DNA of 64,000 nucleotides from positions 3,083,501 through 3,147,500 of the forward strand of contig JAHQIY010000010.1 in assembly GCA_019054805.1 (NCBI GenBank), read 5' to 3'. The position numbers and the translations under genes were made by a program. The DNA comes from Brachionus manjavacas. Taxonomy: Eukaryota > Rotifera > Eurotatoria > Ploima > Brachionidae. Shown here in pieces: positions 32,836-44,129 of the stretch (its first letter is position 1; every line of letters begins with the position of its first letter). Under the pieces are notes generated by a model. It did no database searches. It was not told the origin of the DNA and saw nothing but the letters and a program-made list of their open reading frames with translations.

Positions 32836-34400
32836 GCCACAAGAACATGTTTGGTTATGATTTACGGTGTAGATTTATAGGTGGTATGATTTTCGGCGTA
32901 AATTTGAAAACAGCATTTTCGCAGTACGACTGGAAAATCTTACACATTCAAATTAATTACGCTGAAATAATAGTTCATATGCGTAGGTCTTATATTTTGA
33001 TATTTTATTATACCTAATAATTATGAATATTAGCTCTTTCCTGTAAACAGTTTGTTGATAAATATTGAAATTAATAAAAAAACAATTTTCCATTTAAAAG
33101 GAGTTCAACAGATGTTAAAAGCTTGTTTTCCAAGGTTCTGATGTAGACAAATTGATTAATTTGTCCTGAATAAATGTTGCATAAATTAATGCCGTTGTTA
33201 GGAATGCATCAGGTTGAGCCTCGATTCTTAAGTAACTATGGAATACAGAACTTTAATTGAAACTTTTCAATTCTTTTTTTATTTATTATAGTGAATTTAT
33301 TTATTTAACTATACAGAACTTAAGTTTTCACAAATTCTTGAAGTTATTAAGTTATTAAAGTCAAAAGTTTTGAGTCGAAAATCATAAGATTGCTCTCAGA
33401 AAATAAAAAAAGCTTGATTTAGTATTTTATCAACTGAAAGATCACTAATTAGAGCTATATTTTTTTTCTAATTTAAAATAGTTTAAACTTTTTAAAATAT
33501 TTGTTTTGGCCTTATTGATTCAAATAAATTAATTTTTATTTATATTTTTTTTTTAATCGTAATTCTAGTCTTATTATAATAGATATTAAACATAAAAACT
33601 GAATTGAATTTTCAAAAATTGCACTGAAATCAAATTTAAATAAAATGCATTAAAATTAATGGTAAATTTTTTCTCAAAAATTTCAATAAACTAATTCTTC
33701 AAATTTTCACTAATTATGATTTTTTTTGGCGTCTTTTTACGCTTTATATTTCGCTGAATTTACATTTTTTTTCGGTTTTTAAATTTACTTTAGAATAAAG
33801 ACCTCAAAATCTCTCTGGACCCATCATTTTGCGTCCAATTTAAGTCTCTGTTTGGACCAATTTTATCTTGTAAAAGATTAACTATAATCTAATGCCAAAA
33901 ATTTATTGTCAATTACTTTAATTCAAAATCGTTAAATAAGAGAAAAGTGTCAAAAATAAAATATGGAATCTTTTGTTCTTTCTTAATTTCTGAAACTAAT
34001 GCTAATTTTATATTTAGGAAATTAATTTCTTCTTTCAAAATAAAGAAATTATTGGCGAATAAAAATTAAAGAAACAAGTGCTAATGAAAGCAAAGAAAAC
34101 ATTATTTTTGGTTGAATTCCTTGATTTAATTAAAATTTTTTGGTTTATAATAATCAAGAGATATAAAACGCTTATTTACATAATATAAATTCAAACTTTT
34201 CAAAAATAAAAAAAAACATTCTATTCATTTACATTTTATCTAAAAATGAATCAAGATATAATATTATCAGAAATTTCAGAATCGATAATATATAAATCTC
34301 TCATCCCATAATTATATATAATAATTTTCGATATTGGTGGAGAACTGACAATAAAGACTCTTCAACAAGATATGTTTGAAGTGAAACCAATTGCTTTTCC
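32836..34400. other. AT-rich region without a recognised gene
   Basis: No conserved coding sequence. Slightly GC-richer spots at 33170-33240 and 33780-33850 hold no frame longer than about 20 codons. Confidence 0.45.
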
Positions 34401-34439
34401 AGCATTCGTATTTAACAGAACAAAGTAGTGATGCAAAAA

Positions 34440-35138
34440 GGAAAGCATTAATGATTTGTTGACAAACTCCGAGATCATTTTACTCAAGTCACCACAAGAT
34501 CTAAAAAAAAGAGGTAACAGCAGATTTAACAAAATCAATACAAAAATGTTAGAACAATACTCAAAGTCAATTGGTAGAACAAAATGTTCCAAAAAGAATG
34601 ATTGCGGCCAACTTTTAAAAAGAATTGCTAACACGCTCCATTGAGAAAGATTAAAAAAACTTCCTACTTTTCCAAATGTCTTTGCTGAGCCTTTAATTTA
34701 AGGTGAGTATTCACTTACAACTGGCAAAAATCAATTTTTGAGGTATGACAACAAAAGTCCAGATAAAAGAATTAATATTTTTCTGGTCGACCAATGCTTA
34801 AAAATGAAGAGCGGTTCATGGATGGCACTTTCAAAGCATCGCCTATACAACTCACTCAGCTATTTACAATTGACGTAGCAATAAAAGATTCAATCGAGTA
34901 AACCACGATACCATGTGATTATATTTTAGATTCTCATAAGAATAAAAAAAAAACGAGAAGCATTTGGATTTATTAACGATTTTATGATTGAGAAAAATTT
35001 GAGACTGAATCCAGTGACAGTAATGGCCGATTTTGAAATTGGAATCATTTATGCAATAAAGTTTCACTTTCCTAAGTGATTTTGTAAGGTTGTTGGTTCC
35101 ACTTTCGTCAAGCTGTTCATAGAAATGCATTAAAATTT
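34440..35138 (+). pseudogene. MULE transposase, 5' part, interrupted by KDZ element
   Basis: Across frame shifts the plus strand reads RLKKLPTFPNVFAEPL, GEYSLTTGKNQFLRYDNK, a frame change, ERFMDGTFKASPIQLTQLFT, then HKNKK, REAFGFINDFMIEKNLRL, NPVTVMADFEIGIIYAIKFH, and after another change GCWFHFRQAVHRNALKF. DGTFK, the MADFE block and CxxHFxQAxxR are the core of Mutator-like transposases (D, D, C/H region). The last codons NALKF end exactly at the KDZ insertion (35138) and the protein resumes at 40491 with GLKQPYN. An in-frame stop follows NTLH and another interrupts the middle. Confidence 0.8.
35131..35138. repeat. 8-bp target-site duplication, left
   Basis: TAAAATTT, repeated exactly at 40483-40490. 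Joining the flanks across one copy restores a smooth MULE reading frame (NALKF to GLKQP). Confidence 0.85.
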
Positions 35139-35172
35139 CATGGATTGACAATGAACTTTTAAATAAAAATTA

Positions 35173-35455
35173 ATATGCAAAAAAATTGTCCTTTTGTGTA
35201 CTTTTGTTATGTAAACTATTTACCCTAGCAAAAAAAGTGTCCTTTTGTGTCCTTTTGTGTACTTTTGTTATGAATCCTTTTTTTCCCTAGCAAAAAAAGT
35301 GTCCTTTTGTGTACTTTTGTTATGAAAACAATTTTCATTAGCAAAAAAAGTGTCCTTTTGTGTACTTTTGTGTACTTTTGTTATAAATCCGCAATAACTA
35401 AATAAAAAAATTGTTCTCTTGAGTACTTTTGGAGACTTTTGTTACATAATCATTT
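35173..35455 (+). repeat. Left subterminal minisatellite array
   Basis: About five units of GTGTCCTTTTGTGTACTTTT then GTTATG and a variable spacer. Three spacer types occur: AAACTATTTACCCTAGC, AATCCTTTTTTTCCCTAGC and AAAACAATTTTCATTAGC. The same types, reversed, make up the right array. Confidence 0.9.
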
Positions 35456-37250
35456 TTCTTTAGTAAATCGCTCTTTATTCATATGTTTTAATGCATATTT
35501 GTAACCTGAGAACCAAAAATTTACTTTTTCTACAATTGATGTATTAGCATCCTTTATCTCAACATAATTGTTTGGGTTACATTCTGTTTTGCAGTATTCA
35601 TTGGCCTTTTTGTGCCCTTTATAATGGAATCGATCAATAATAATAATTTTTTCTTAATTCAACTAATCTTGCTGTTTCTAGTTTAATCTTTTCGCTTGAG
35701 TCAATAAATTTTTTTAGATGACAACCGTCATCATATCCGATATAAAGAGGTTTCTGTTCAATATTTTCGTAAACATCCATTAAAAAACATGTAGATTGAA
35801 CAAGTGTTTCTGAGCCAAAAATTTCCCTAAATCCACATATAATTCCACAGTTGTACACGGCTAAAAACTCACCGACAGTTCTTGATTTTTTTTCACACGG
35901 CAAGGAAAATGTTTTTAGTGTTTTGCATGAATTGTTATATGTATGGACATCTCTTAAAAATGATGTTAAAATCGAATTTGGTATCTGTTTTTCGGTTGCC
36001 CAGAAAGGAGATTTATCAGAATAAACTACCAAATACATAACTTGATCATTTTTGCTAAGAAAACTATCATATATATTTAAATTTTCTTTGGAAAGTTTTC
36101 CTCTACTTGGCTTTATTTGACTTAAACTACATTCAAATGTTGTATTTCCGTACTTGAATTTAACTAGCGGATCAATATGTTGATGATCTTCACAAAAATA
36201 GCTTTTTCTTTTAGGTGAATTTGGACATCCAATATCAACATCACCTAATATAATCATTGATTAGAATTTATTAACAATTAAAATTTAAATTTGCTATCGA
36301 GTTTTTCATTTTCACTAAAGGAAACATACATTTTAATCGATTAATCTTATAATTTCCATCGATACTAATTACTTGAGAGCAATTTTGAAACTGACAAGCA
36401 TTTCTATGAATTGGTCCACCCCAAATATTACTAAATAAGGAGAATACTGATCTATTGAACTCTTTTAAATTTAAATCCAATTGATTTATATAAAATGCAT
36501 CAATGTCACTTAAGTTTTCTAATTCTATTTTTGATTTCAATAAATTATAATAAAGATAGCATTCGGTTATTCTTTTTTCTTGTAAGAAGATAAAATCTTT
36601 ATTGTTAGATTTTGACATTGTGAATAAAAAAAATTATAGGAATTTGTAAAAGATTTAAATGAAGAATGCTTAAATAAAATATCCGAAGTCAAACTAAGCA
36701 AAATTTTTCCATCAAAAATAATTTCATTCGAAAAAGAATAATAATTTGATTTCAGAACATCCGAGTAAAAAGTTCGTTTACCGCATTTATCAGTGTAAAA
36801 ATTTAAATAGTATTTTTTGCCGCATCTCAGACAAATTTTTATTGTATAGTTGACCTTGCTAGCCCCAAAATCAAAGCTATATAAGACTACATCAAAATAA
36901 TTAAATACACCCAGATGCTCGATGGGACAAAATAGGCAATATTTTAGATCTACTGAAAAATTGTTTAATTTGAATCTGTCTATCACCATATCTAACTCGT
37001 TTATATTTTCGAAAAATTTAATGGATAGATTTGAGAACCAAATTTAACCTTTTTAAATAACTTTCGATGCTTGTTTTTTCAAAATTCTTGCCTGTGAAAA
37101 TATTTAATATATTAATAATGACTGAAATATCCGAACTTTTTAATTTAGATAGAATTCGATGGAACACTAAAAGATCATCAATGCAACTAAATGGTTCCAA
37201 AAATGTATCCATAGTCGATATTTTAATAAAGATATTTTCTATATTTAAAA
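35455..37250 (-). pseudogene. KDZ transposase
   Basis: Four main segments in N to C order: 37212-37018 (FLEPFSCIDDLLVFHRIL), 36989-36567 with Cys pairs (YCLFCPIEHLG, KICLRCGKKYYLN), 36618-36271 ending QVISIDGNYKINRLKC, and 36257-35634 (CPNSPKRKSYFCEDHQH, PFWATEKQIP, TVGEFLAVYNCGIICGFREI, YIGYDDGCHLKKFI). After a frameshift it continues IDRFHYKGHKKANEYCKTEC and NTSIVEKVNFWFSGYKYALK to about 35455. IDGNYK, the YDxGCHLKKF block, RFHxKGH and the NTxxxExxN motif are hallmarks of Kyakuja-Dileera-Zisupton transposases; the Asp of DGN, the Asp of GYDD and the Glu of VEKVN are likely catalytic. Segments overlap or abut in different frames, suggesting frameshifts or tiny introns. Confidence 0.85.
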
Positions 37251-37259
37251 TATGTTAAA

Positions 37260-38420
37260 ATTTTATAATTTTTATTGATATTGAAACAAATTTTCATTTA
37301 AAGATTATATGAAAAGTTTTTACTTGTCTGCAAAATAATTTTTTTATAAATTTTATTAAATAAAAATAAATAAATATTTAAAAAGCTAAGCTACCAGCTT
37401 TTGGACCATGTATCATGGCGAATTTACACATTTTTAACATTTTTTATTGATGATTTTATTTGCATGTCTTAATTGTAGTTCAGCATTTAAGTTCTAATGA
37501 CCATAATTAAAAAAATTATAAAATATTTTATAGTTTATTATTTCAAATTTTGTACAAAATCTCGAACATAAGAAATTTTTATCGAAAAAAGTATTGAGGT
37601 TTTGATAATTGACTTTTACTTCGCTTGCAGATTAAATTCTTTTCTTGTGATTTATAATGAAAAATTTAATTTTATGTTCAAATATAGATAAAGTTACATA
37701 TTAAGATTTTAATTTTCGTCAATTTAGTTTAATTTATAAATATTTAGTTATTAAAAATAATAAAGAAATTACGAACAAAATTAAAAATAAAGTTTTAAAA
37801 TTTCACAACTCTTTCGGATCGATAATTAAGTACTCATCGCTTTTTGATTCCATTGATTTTAATTTTAATTTGGATTTTTTTTGGTCTTTGTATCTATATT
37901 GGAATCTTGATTTGAATTATCTTCAGTTATTTTTTTTTTACTTTTTTTGAATTATTTTCCAAGAAATTTTGAAAGCGATTGATATCTGTTCTTTTTAAAG
38001 GGGTTTTTGTGTTGCAGCTTAGATCTGAATTTTCTTTTGTTTGATCCTTTTATATAAGAATCTTTTTTAATATTAATCTTAAAGAAATGCATGCAAAAGA
38101 AGTTTTATAAATTTATTTGAGAATTTTTAATTCTCTAAAGGTCTTATTCAGTTTGAATTAGACTTTCTATTCAAATCGCATGAACAGACTTCATATTATT
38201 TTTTAAATTGAATAGAGATTAAAATAAAGGTTATTTAATTAAAATCTTAAAATTTCCATGGATAGTCAATTAGATTTAACTATAAAATAAAAATTTGCTG
38301 TTTCAGAATTTCCTTTTTCAGAATTTGATTTTAATTGATCCTGCACCATTATGTACTTGATCAATATTTTTTTTTATTTTCCATGTTCCTATGTTCTTTT
38401 TAGTTTTTTTAATCATAAAT
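37260..38420. other. KDZ interior, no recognised gene
   Basis: A/T-rich sequence; no frame with a conserved motif. Confidence 0.45.
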
Positions 38421-38426
38421 AAAAAA

Positions 38427-38577
38427 CTAAACGGGGTCCGGGGCGGAGCCCTGGTTTAGGGACTCGGGTATATTGAAGATTAGAGAAGTATTTGTTTAAA
38501 AATTAAACGGGGTCCGTGGCCGAGCACTGGTTAAGGGATTTGTCTATGTTAAAGATTAGAAAAGTTTTTGTTATAAT
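38427..38577. repeat. Tandem duplication inside KDZ element
   Basis: Two copies of about 75 bp: ACTAAACGGGGTCCGGGGCG with GAGCCCTGGTTTAGGGACT and, 78 bp later, TTAAACGGGGTCCGTGGCCG with GAGCACTGGTTAAGGGATT, each followed by GAAGATTAGAGAAGT-like sequence. A GC-rich patch in AT-rich context. Confidence 0.8.
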
Positions 38578-39126
38578 TCAAATTAATTATTTAACTAATA
38601 ATAAAATGAAATCTTTATTTAGTTATTTAAAAGTCCAGAAAGTTCAAGACATAAATCAGGGTTAAACGATTCTAAAATTAATACATTGTACAAACAGTAT
38701 AGGGAGGATATTTACTTTTTAAATTTTCATTGTATTTCCTAAAATTTATTGATCATCACTAATTTAAGTTTAATTTAAATTAGTTAAAATGTTTAAGTTT
38801 TAAGTGTTTATATATTAGAGAAGAATTACTATAGCTTCAGATACATTTGTCCAAATTTCAAAGTCAAGTCATGGCATTTTTTATCTGTTTTTTTTTTCAA
38901 ATTAATTGATTTTTTAAAATAATTTTTTAAAAAAAAATCTTATTTTTAAGTCTTAAAAAAATAATGTTTTGTAAATTAAATGCATATCTTTCTTTTAGTT
39001 ATTATTATGATTTGATTATTATGTTTTTTTTTATTAATAAATTTCTTTAACAAATTTTAGTCAAAACACTTGGTTCTATTTTACGATCCTTTAATTTCAC
39101 TTTTTACTTACCGTAATTCCGTGTTG

Positions 39127-39262
39127 GGGAACGCGTGCATTAATACCCAAAGTCATATGTGAAGTGCATGCACAGACATTAACCCCTTCCATGTTAAAAA
39201 AATACTATTAAAGGTTCGACGCACTACATGTGCAACTTTGGGTATAAATGTGTGATACTAAT
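39127..39262. repeat. Short inverted repeat inside KDZ element
   Basis: GTGCATTAATACCCAAAGT (left) and ACTTTGGGTATAAATGTGTG (right) pair, as do AGTGCATG and CATGTGCA-like neighbours. A MITE-like palindrome of about 130 bp. Confidence 0.65.
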
Positions 39263-39578
39263 AAAAAAACCAAGTTTAAATGTCGAGTTAATAATCAAAA
39301 AATCTTTTTAAGAGCATCATTTTTATTTGAAATTTTCTGAAATATTAAAAAAATAATTTTTTATATTTCAACTTTTAGTGCGACCATTCAAACAAAATTA
39401 TGAAAATGTTTTTTAATATTAAAAATTATTTTTTTATGCTTTTCTAGTTATAGATGCAGCTTTTTTAAAATAATATAAAAATTAAAATATTAAAATAATA
39501 TGACAAAGTCTTGAATTAATTATACGAGCGGCGTTTAAAGACAAAATTAAAATGAAAAAAAAATACTATTTGAAAATC

Positions 39579-39710
39579 TTATTTTGATGATTTGTTTTTT
39601 GAGCCCTTTTTCCTACCAAGAGGCTTTCGAACACTCCCATCTTTGTTTAAAACTACAACTGGAGTAATATCAACTCTATTCAAGTTTAAACTTTGAAGAG
39701 GTCGACGCAT
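39579..39710 (-). CDS. Small basic ORF with AT-hook-like end, in KDZ element
   Basis: A 43-codon frame from ATG at 39710: MRRPLQSLNLNRVDITPVVV, then a basic tail RKPLGRKKGSKNKSSK. GRKKG with flanking basic residues resembles an AT-hook, a minor-groove binder of AT-rich DNA; GR-KGSKNK tails are common in transposon proteins. It lies just inside the right array and upstream of the transposase on the same strand, so it may be the first exon of the transposase gene. The frame is open upstream to about 39739, into the array. Confidence 0.4.
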   Translation of the reverse strand: MRRPLQSLNLNRVDITPVVVLNKDGSVRKPLGRKKGSKNKSSK

Positions 39711-39749
39711 AACCAAACGAACTTTATATAAACCAAACGAACAAATCTT

Positions 39750-40436
39750 TTTTGCTAGGGTAAATAGTTTTCACAACAAAAGTACACAAAAGGACACAAA
39801 AGGACACTTTTTTGCTAGGGAAAAAAAGATTCATAACAAAAGTACACAAAAGGACACTTTTTTTGCTAATGAAAATTGTTTTTATAACAAAAGTACACAA
39901 AAGGACACAAAAGGACACTTTTTTTGTTGGGTAAATAGTTTTCACAACAAAAGTACACAAAAGGACACAAAAGGACACTTTTTTGCTAGGGAAAAAAAGA
40001 TTCATAACAAAAGTACACAAAAGGACACTTTTTTTGCTAATGAAAATTGTTTTTATAACAAAAGTACACAAAAGGACACAAAAGGACACTTTTTTTGTTG
40101 GGTAAATAGTTTTCACAACAAAAGTACACAAAAGGACACAAAAGGACACTTTTTTTGCTAAGGTAAATAGTTTTCATAACAAAAGTACACAAAAGGACAC
40201 TTTTTTTGCTAATGAAAATTGTTTTTATAACAAAAGTACACAAAAGGACACAAAAGGACACTTTTTTTGTTGGGTAAATAGTTTTCACAACAAAAGTACA
40301 CAAAAGGACACAAAAGGACACTTTTTTGCTAGGGAAAAAAAGATTCATAACAAAAGGACACAAAAGGACACTTTTTTTGCTAAGCTAAATAGTTTTCATA
40401 ACAAAAGTACACAAAAGGACACAAAAGGACACTTTT
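39750..40436 (-). repeat. Right subterminal minisatellite array with higher-order structure
   Basis: About 13 units of AAAAGTACACAAAAGGACAC, each with a further AAAGGACAC and a spacer of one of three types, arranged for part of the array in a repeating order of three (39750-40110), a higher-order repeat of about 160 bp. Translated on the minus strand it gives periodic peptides, which are not a real protein. It is the reverse complement of the 35173-35455 array. Confidence 0.9.
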
Positions 40437-40482
40437 TATTCAAGTGAATAGTATGGTAAAATAAGTTCATTGTCTATTGCTC

Positions 40483-40660
40483 TAAAATTTGGTCTAAAAC
40501 AGCCATATAACAAAGATGAATTAAGAGAATTTATAAATTTATTAGAAGCTCTCTCGCTCCTGCCGCTAGATAAAGTTGAGGAAAGAAATCAAAAAATAAA
40601 ATGCTACATGCCTAACGACCCAAACAGCTGAAAGTAAAACAGTCAGACTGTTCAGTGGTA
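40483..40660 (+). pseudogene. MULE transposase, 3' part after KDZ element
   Basis: Begins with the second TAAAATTT and reads GLKQPYNKDELREFINLLEA then LSLLPLDKVEERNQKIKCYM and PNDPNS before a stop near 40629. This continues the MULE protein interrupted at 35138 and matches the region after the CxxHFxQA motif (LxxLAFLPxxxVxxxFExL). Further downstream, VDYTRIKLGKKVQEMSNKNK near 40651-40720 may belong to it but is not diagnostic. Confidence 0.75.
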
Positions 40661-42640
40661 GATTATACTCGTATCAAACTGGGCAAGAAAGTTCAAGAAA
40701 TGTCAAATAAAAACAAAGACAAAGAGTTGAGTTTTTAGTTAATCAAAGTGCAATACAAATATTCAAACAACATTGTTTACTATTTGCTGGCACTAAATCA
40801 GTTAATTCAGTATCGATACAAGTATTGGTTTGATTCTGGAGGAGCAATTGATTACGATAAATACACAAGAATTGAACAATCAAGCGAAGAACAAGAATGT
40901 GGAATCCATGATCAAGTGATTGTGAATGCTTAACTAGTTACCGTTCATGATCTCCTGGATATAAGTTGGCAATCAAACCAAATGAATGTTCAGGCTAAAA
41001 ATCGCCAAACTAGATCAAAATAAAGCAAAATTTCTAGATACGTTAGACGAAGATCCTGAGGATCCGCATTTCAACTATATTCAGTTAATTCAGTATCGAT
41101 ACTTTAGATGCCATGTCAAGCGCAAAGAAAGCTGAAGAAGAGCGTATAAAAACAAATATTCAATTAATCTTTTCAATTATTTAGATAGCTTTTGGGAATA
41201 AAAATGGATCAAATGCTTTTTCAATCTCGCATTTATCGGAACGAATTTTTGATTTATAGCAATTTTCAACAGATCTTACGTCAACATTATGAATTAAGTT
41301 GGCCAAACTATCGACGCGTAATTTATTTTAAAAAATTTTTTTAAATCCATTTGTAATAAATTAAATAGATATTCAAAGATCAACAATTATTTTGTATTTT
41401 CTGGCATTAGTTTCTTTAACATATGTGAAAGAAAAAAAAAAATTTTACATCTTGTTAATGAAGACATAATCCAAAACTAAACGGAAGAATTTTTTTATCT
41501 TTAACCGTTGTCCCTCCTTTTAGAGCCTGAAAATTACCATTTGTCAATTGATGGGTCGGATGTGACAAAAAATGTTCGGCTAAATTAGCTAACGCTAAGA
41601 GTTTTGTTGTTAAAGAAAACGCGAAAAGTTTCAATTGGTAAACTTTAAAATTCAAATTTTCCACAAAAACTCTGTCTTCATTCCAACGGGTTTTAAATAA
41701 ATTAACTAATTCAATTGAAGAACTTTATGAAGTATTTTTCATTGAAATAGTATAAAATTTTTTTTAGTCTAAAATAATTTTATTGGATAAAAAAGAATGC
41801 AACAAAAAAAATTAACATAGTTTATTGATAGAATGACCAATTATAATAAAAACAGGAATCATTTTATCTAATCATTATCATTTAAAACTGCTATTCCTTG
41901 TTTTCTTTCTTTTATAAATATTGCACTAAAAACTCCATATGCACTTTGAACTCCCTGAAATCCCTTTCTTCTAATTAGATAAAAAGAAGCAAACATGAAA
42001 GATAAAACCTTTAAATTTAAGATAGCTCGCAAAACTACTTAGTTTATTGGGTACAAAATATCAGAAAAAGGAACCATAAAGAGAGATGAAGAACCTTAGG
42101 CAAGGAAAACTCAAACTTAAGCCCTAAATGTGTCAATAGAAATTAAAATATTTATTTTTTTAAAATATTTCGTTAAATAGCAGATAAAAAATAACGATTA
42201 TTCATTATGTAAATCTAAAGTAAAAGTTAAAGTTAAGTATATTAACTTTCTAAGATAAAATGTAATATTGAAAAAAAATGAAATATGAAATATGCGGCGA
42301 CATCTAATGTTTGAATGATAATTTTTTAAAAAATTTTAATTAAATTATTCAACACATTACACAAGAGAAAAATCTTTTCTAAAATTAGGTGCTCGCTTAT
42401 CTTACCAAGTCCCCCTCCGAAATTGTTCTGACAATGTCCAGGCCATTATCGTAATTATTCATTTAAGCTATAATTTTTACTAATTTTGAATTATCAAAAT
42501 TCAATAAATTATTTGATAAAAACCATTTAGATTTATTGTTTTTTCTCGTCGCAAGATATTGTATGATTTTGTGATATAACTTTTGATCCATTTCAAATGA
42601 ATTATATGGATCCCATGGTTGTCTGTTATTACCTTAAATG
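40661..42640. other. Mixed AT-rich region; two copies of a short motif; one unassigned ORF
   Basis: The motif GTTAATTCAGTATCGATAC occurs at about 40799 and 41082. A minus-strand frame at 41664-41455 (69 residues: MENLNFKVYQLKLFAFSLTT, LSHPTHQLTNGNFQALKGG) has a possible membrane-like helix and is the most gene-like piece, but I cannot assign it. Near 42440, read on the minus strand, GGAGGGGGACTTGG could be a polypurine tract of the adjacent gypsy relic; tentative. Confidence 0.35.
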
Positions 42641-42649
42641 ATTTTCCAT

Positions 42650-43500
42650 AAAAAAAAAATGAAACCGTTTCCAGCCAAAAACACGAGTCAAAGCTTCTTT
42701 ATTAAATTGATCATATTTGTATTTTAGTTCGGTTAGCGCCTGGTCTCGCATCCACGGCTAGCTCAAGTGTCTAGTTAGGATTTATAAAGACTAGAGCCTC
42801 ATCAGTCAATGAATTTCTAAGTGGTTTACTTGAAATCAAATATGAATCTTGATGAAAAATTGGCCATTCCCAGCTGACTCGCTAGTTCATTAGTATTTCT
42901 CGGTTGCTCCATAGACTTCAATACTTTCACTCACTCCAGATCGAGTGATAAGCTTTTCTCGCTAAAATTTTAGTCACAAAACTCGATTGAGCATTTTGAA
43001 ATTTTTTTTGATTTGTAGTTAAGCCACAAGAGTTTAAATTTCTAGTTTTTAGATGAGACGCTCATTGTGTTTTGTTTTTTTGTCACTCACGCTAGTCAGT
43101 CCATCTAACCATTCAAGCACATTTTTTAAACTGAAACATCTCTAAGGCTGAGCAATGACTAAAATTAAAGCTGTGTTTTCTGAAAATATGCGCCAAAAAG
43201 TTATAGAAGGAGACTGTTTGGATGAAGCTCAATCTAATGGTAGCCATTGTTAAAATTTAGCTTGAAAGACAAAAATTAATCATTCAACAGATGGACCAAA
43301 TATAACGTTTCATTTGATCGCTTTATTTACTTGCTTAGCATTCTATCCTTTTTTAATTTTACCTGATTGTTTTTTTTGGACCATGTGAAATGAAGAAATC
43401 CAAGTTGTTGGGCCCTCTGCTCTTTCAATGATGCCCCGTTCGTATTCAACGTTTTTCCTTAATTTGAATGGTTTTCTTTTTCCTCAAGTGTTTGGTAGGC
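42650..43500 (-). mobile_element. Ty3/gypsy-type pol relic (2)
   Basis: The minus strand gives EYERGIIERAEGPTTWISSF, HMVQKKQSGKIKKG, NAKQVNKAIKR, PSITFWRIFSENTAL, then NVLEWLDGLTSV and, after an interruption, VKVLKSMEQPRNTNELASQL, GMANFSSRFIFDFK, DEALVFI and ELAVDARPGA. These are the start of gypsy RT (E-GPTxW), the middle (IT-F) and the RT/RNase H connection (FLGMAxFxSRFI). Frameshifts and stops are frequent. Its wording differs from the relic at 29.5-31.8 kb, so it is a second family. Confidence 0.78.
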
Positions 43501-43807
43501 TTAACACTGTCGACAACTTGAAATTTAGTCCTTCAGTTTGCCAATGCATTAATTTAATTTTTCGATTAACAGAGTTTTCTCTAAAAAAACAATGCCTGGA
43601 CCTTTAAATAACAAAAAAATTCATAATCAAAAGTTGAACTTAAAATGTTAGCTTTAATCATTAATTTTTATTAATAAAATTTTAAAAATAGTAGTTATTA
43701 TTAGCCTTTGCAAAGAAATAACATTTTTTTAAAACAAAATAAAAAAAAAAAAGAAAATATTTTTTACCATTTAAAATTTAATTTGGAGGATCATTAAAAA
43801 ATTCTTG

Positions 43808-44036
43808 AACTTATTCAGCGCCAAAATCCGGTAACTGATTTTCCCTTTTTATTTCAATCCTTGAGACTCTTTTAGCAATGTTTTTTATTTCGGTTTCGAG
43901 ATTAGTGACTGTGAATTGAACATGCGAATACCAATATCTGCTATTGTGGTCTCCATATTGGACATGCTATAGTCGAGATTCCTCAGATTTTGGTTGATTG
44001 ATTCAAAGAGTTCAAAATTAATTCTTTGAAATTTCA
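43808..44036 (-). pseudogene. Short coiled-coil ORF with frameshift (copy 1)
   Basis: Minus strand from ATG 44036: MKFQRINFELFESINQNLRN, LDYSMSNMETTIADIGI; after a one-base shift it continues HVQFTVTNLETEIKNIAKRV then SRIEIKRENQLPDFGAE and stop. The heptad-like pattern and E/K content indicate a coiled coil, perhaps a fragment of a retroelement ORF1. An identical copy lies at 50234-50463. Confidence 0.45.
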
Positions 44037-44129
44037 TATTTATCTCAAGAAAAAATTAACTTAAAAGTTTAAAAAATCTTTAAATGATTTATTTAAAAAA
44101 AAATTTGTAAAAAAAAATTAAAAAAAAAA

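Larger units (their letters stand above)
35139..40482 (-). mobile_element. Complete KDZ-superfamily DNA transposon, 5.3 kb
   Basis: Flanked by the TAAAATTT duplication. The two ends are imperfect inverted repeats of about 20 bp: left CATGGATTGACAATGAACTT, right (reversed) GAGCAATAGACAATGAACTT. Inside each end is an array of one minisatellite, in opposite orientations (35173-35455 and 39750-40436). A transposase of the Kyakuja/Dileera/Zisupton group lies on the minus strand (35455-37250) and a small basic ORF at 39579-39710. An 8-bp duplication is what I recall for Zisupton-type elements. Frame breaks in the transposase suggest the copy is inactive or that some breaks are introns. Confidence 0.85.

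Noticed and set aside
34864-35151. Minus-strand 95-codon frame
   Set aside because: Opposite the MULE transposase relic, which has recognisable motifs on the plus strand.
39724-40363. Long minus-strand frames with repeated SFCVLLCTFV peptides
   Set aside because: They are translations of the minisatellite array; a unit length that keeps frame explains the openness.
35173-40436. CRISPR-like repeat array
   Set aside because: The genome is eukaryotic and the units are variable tandem minisatellites without unique spacers.
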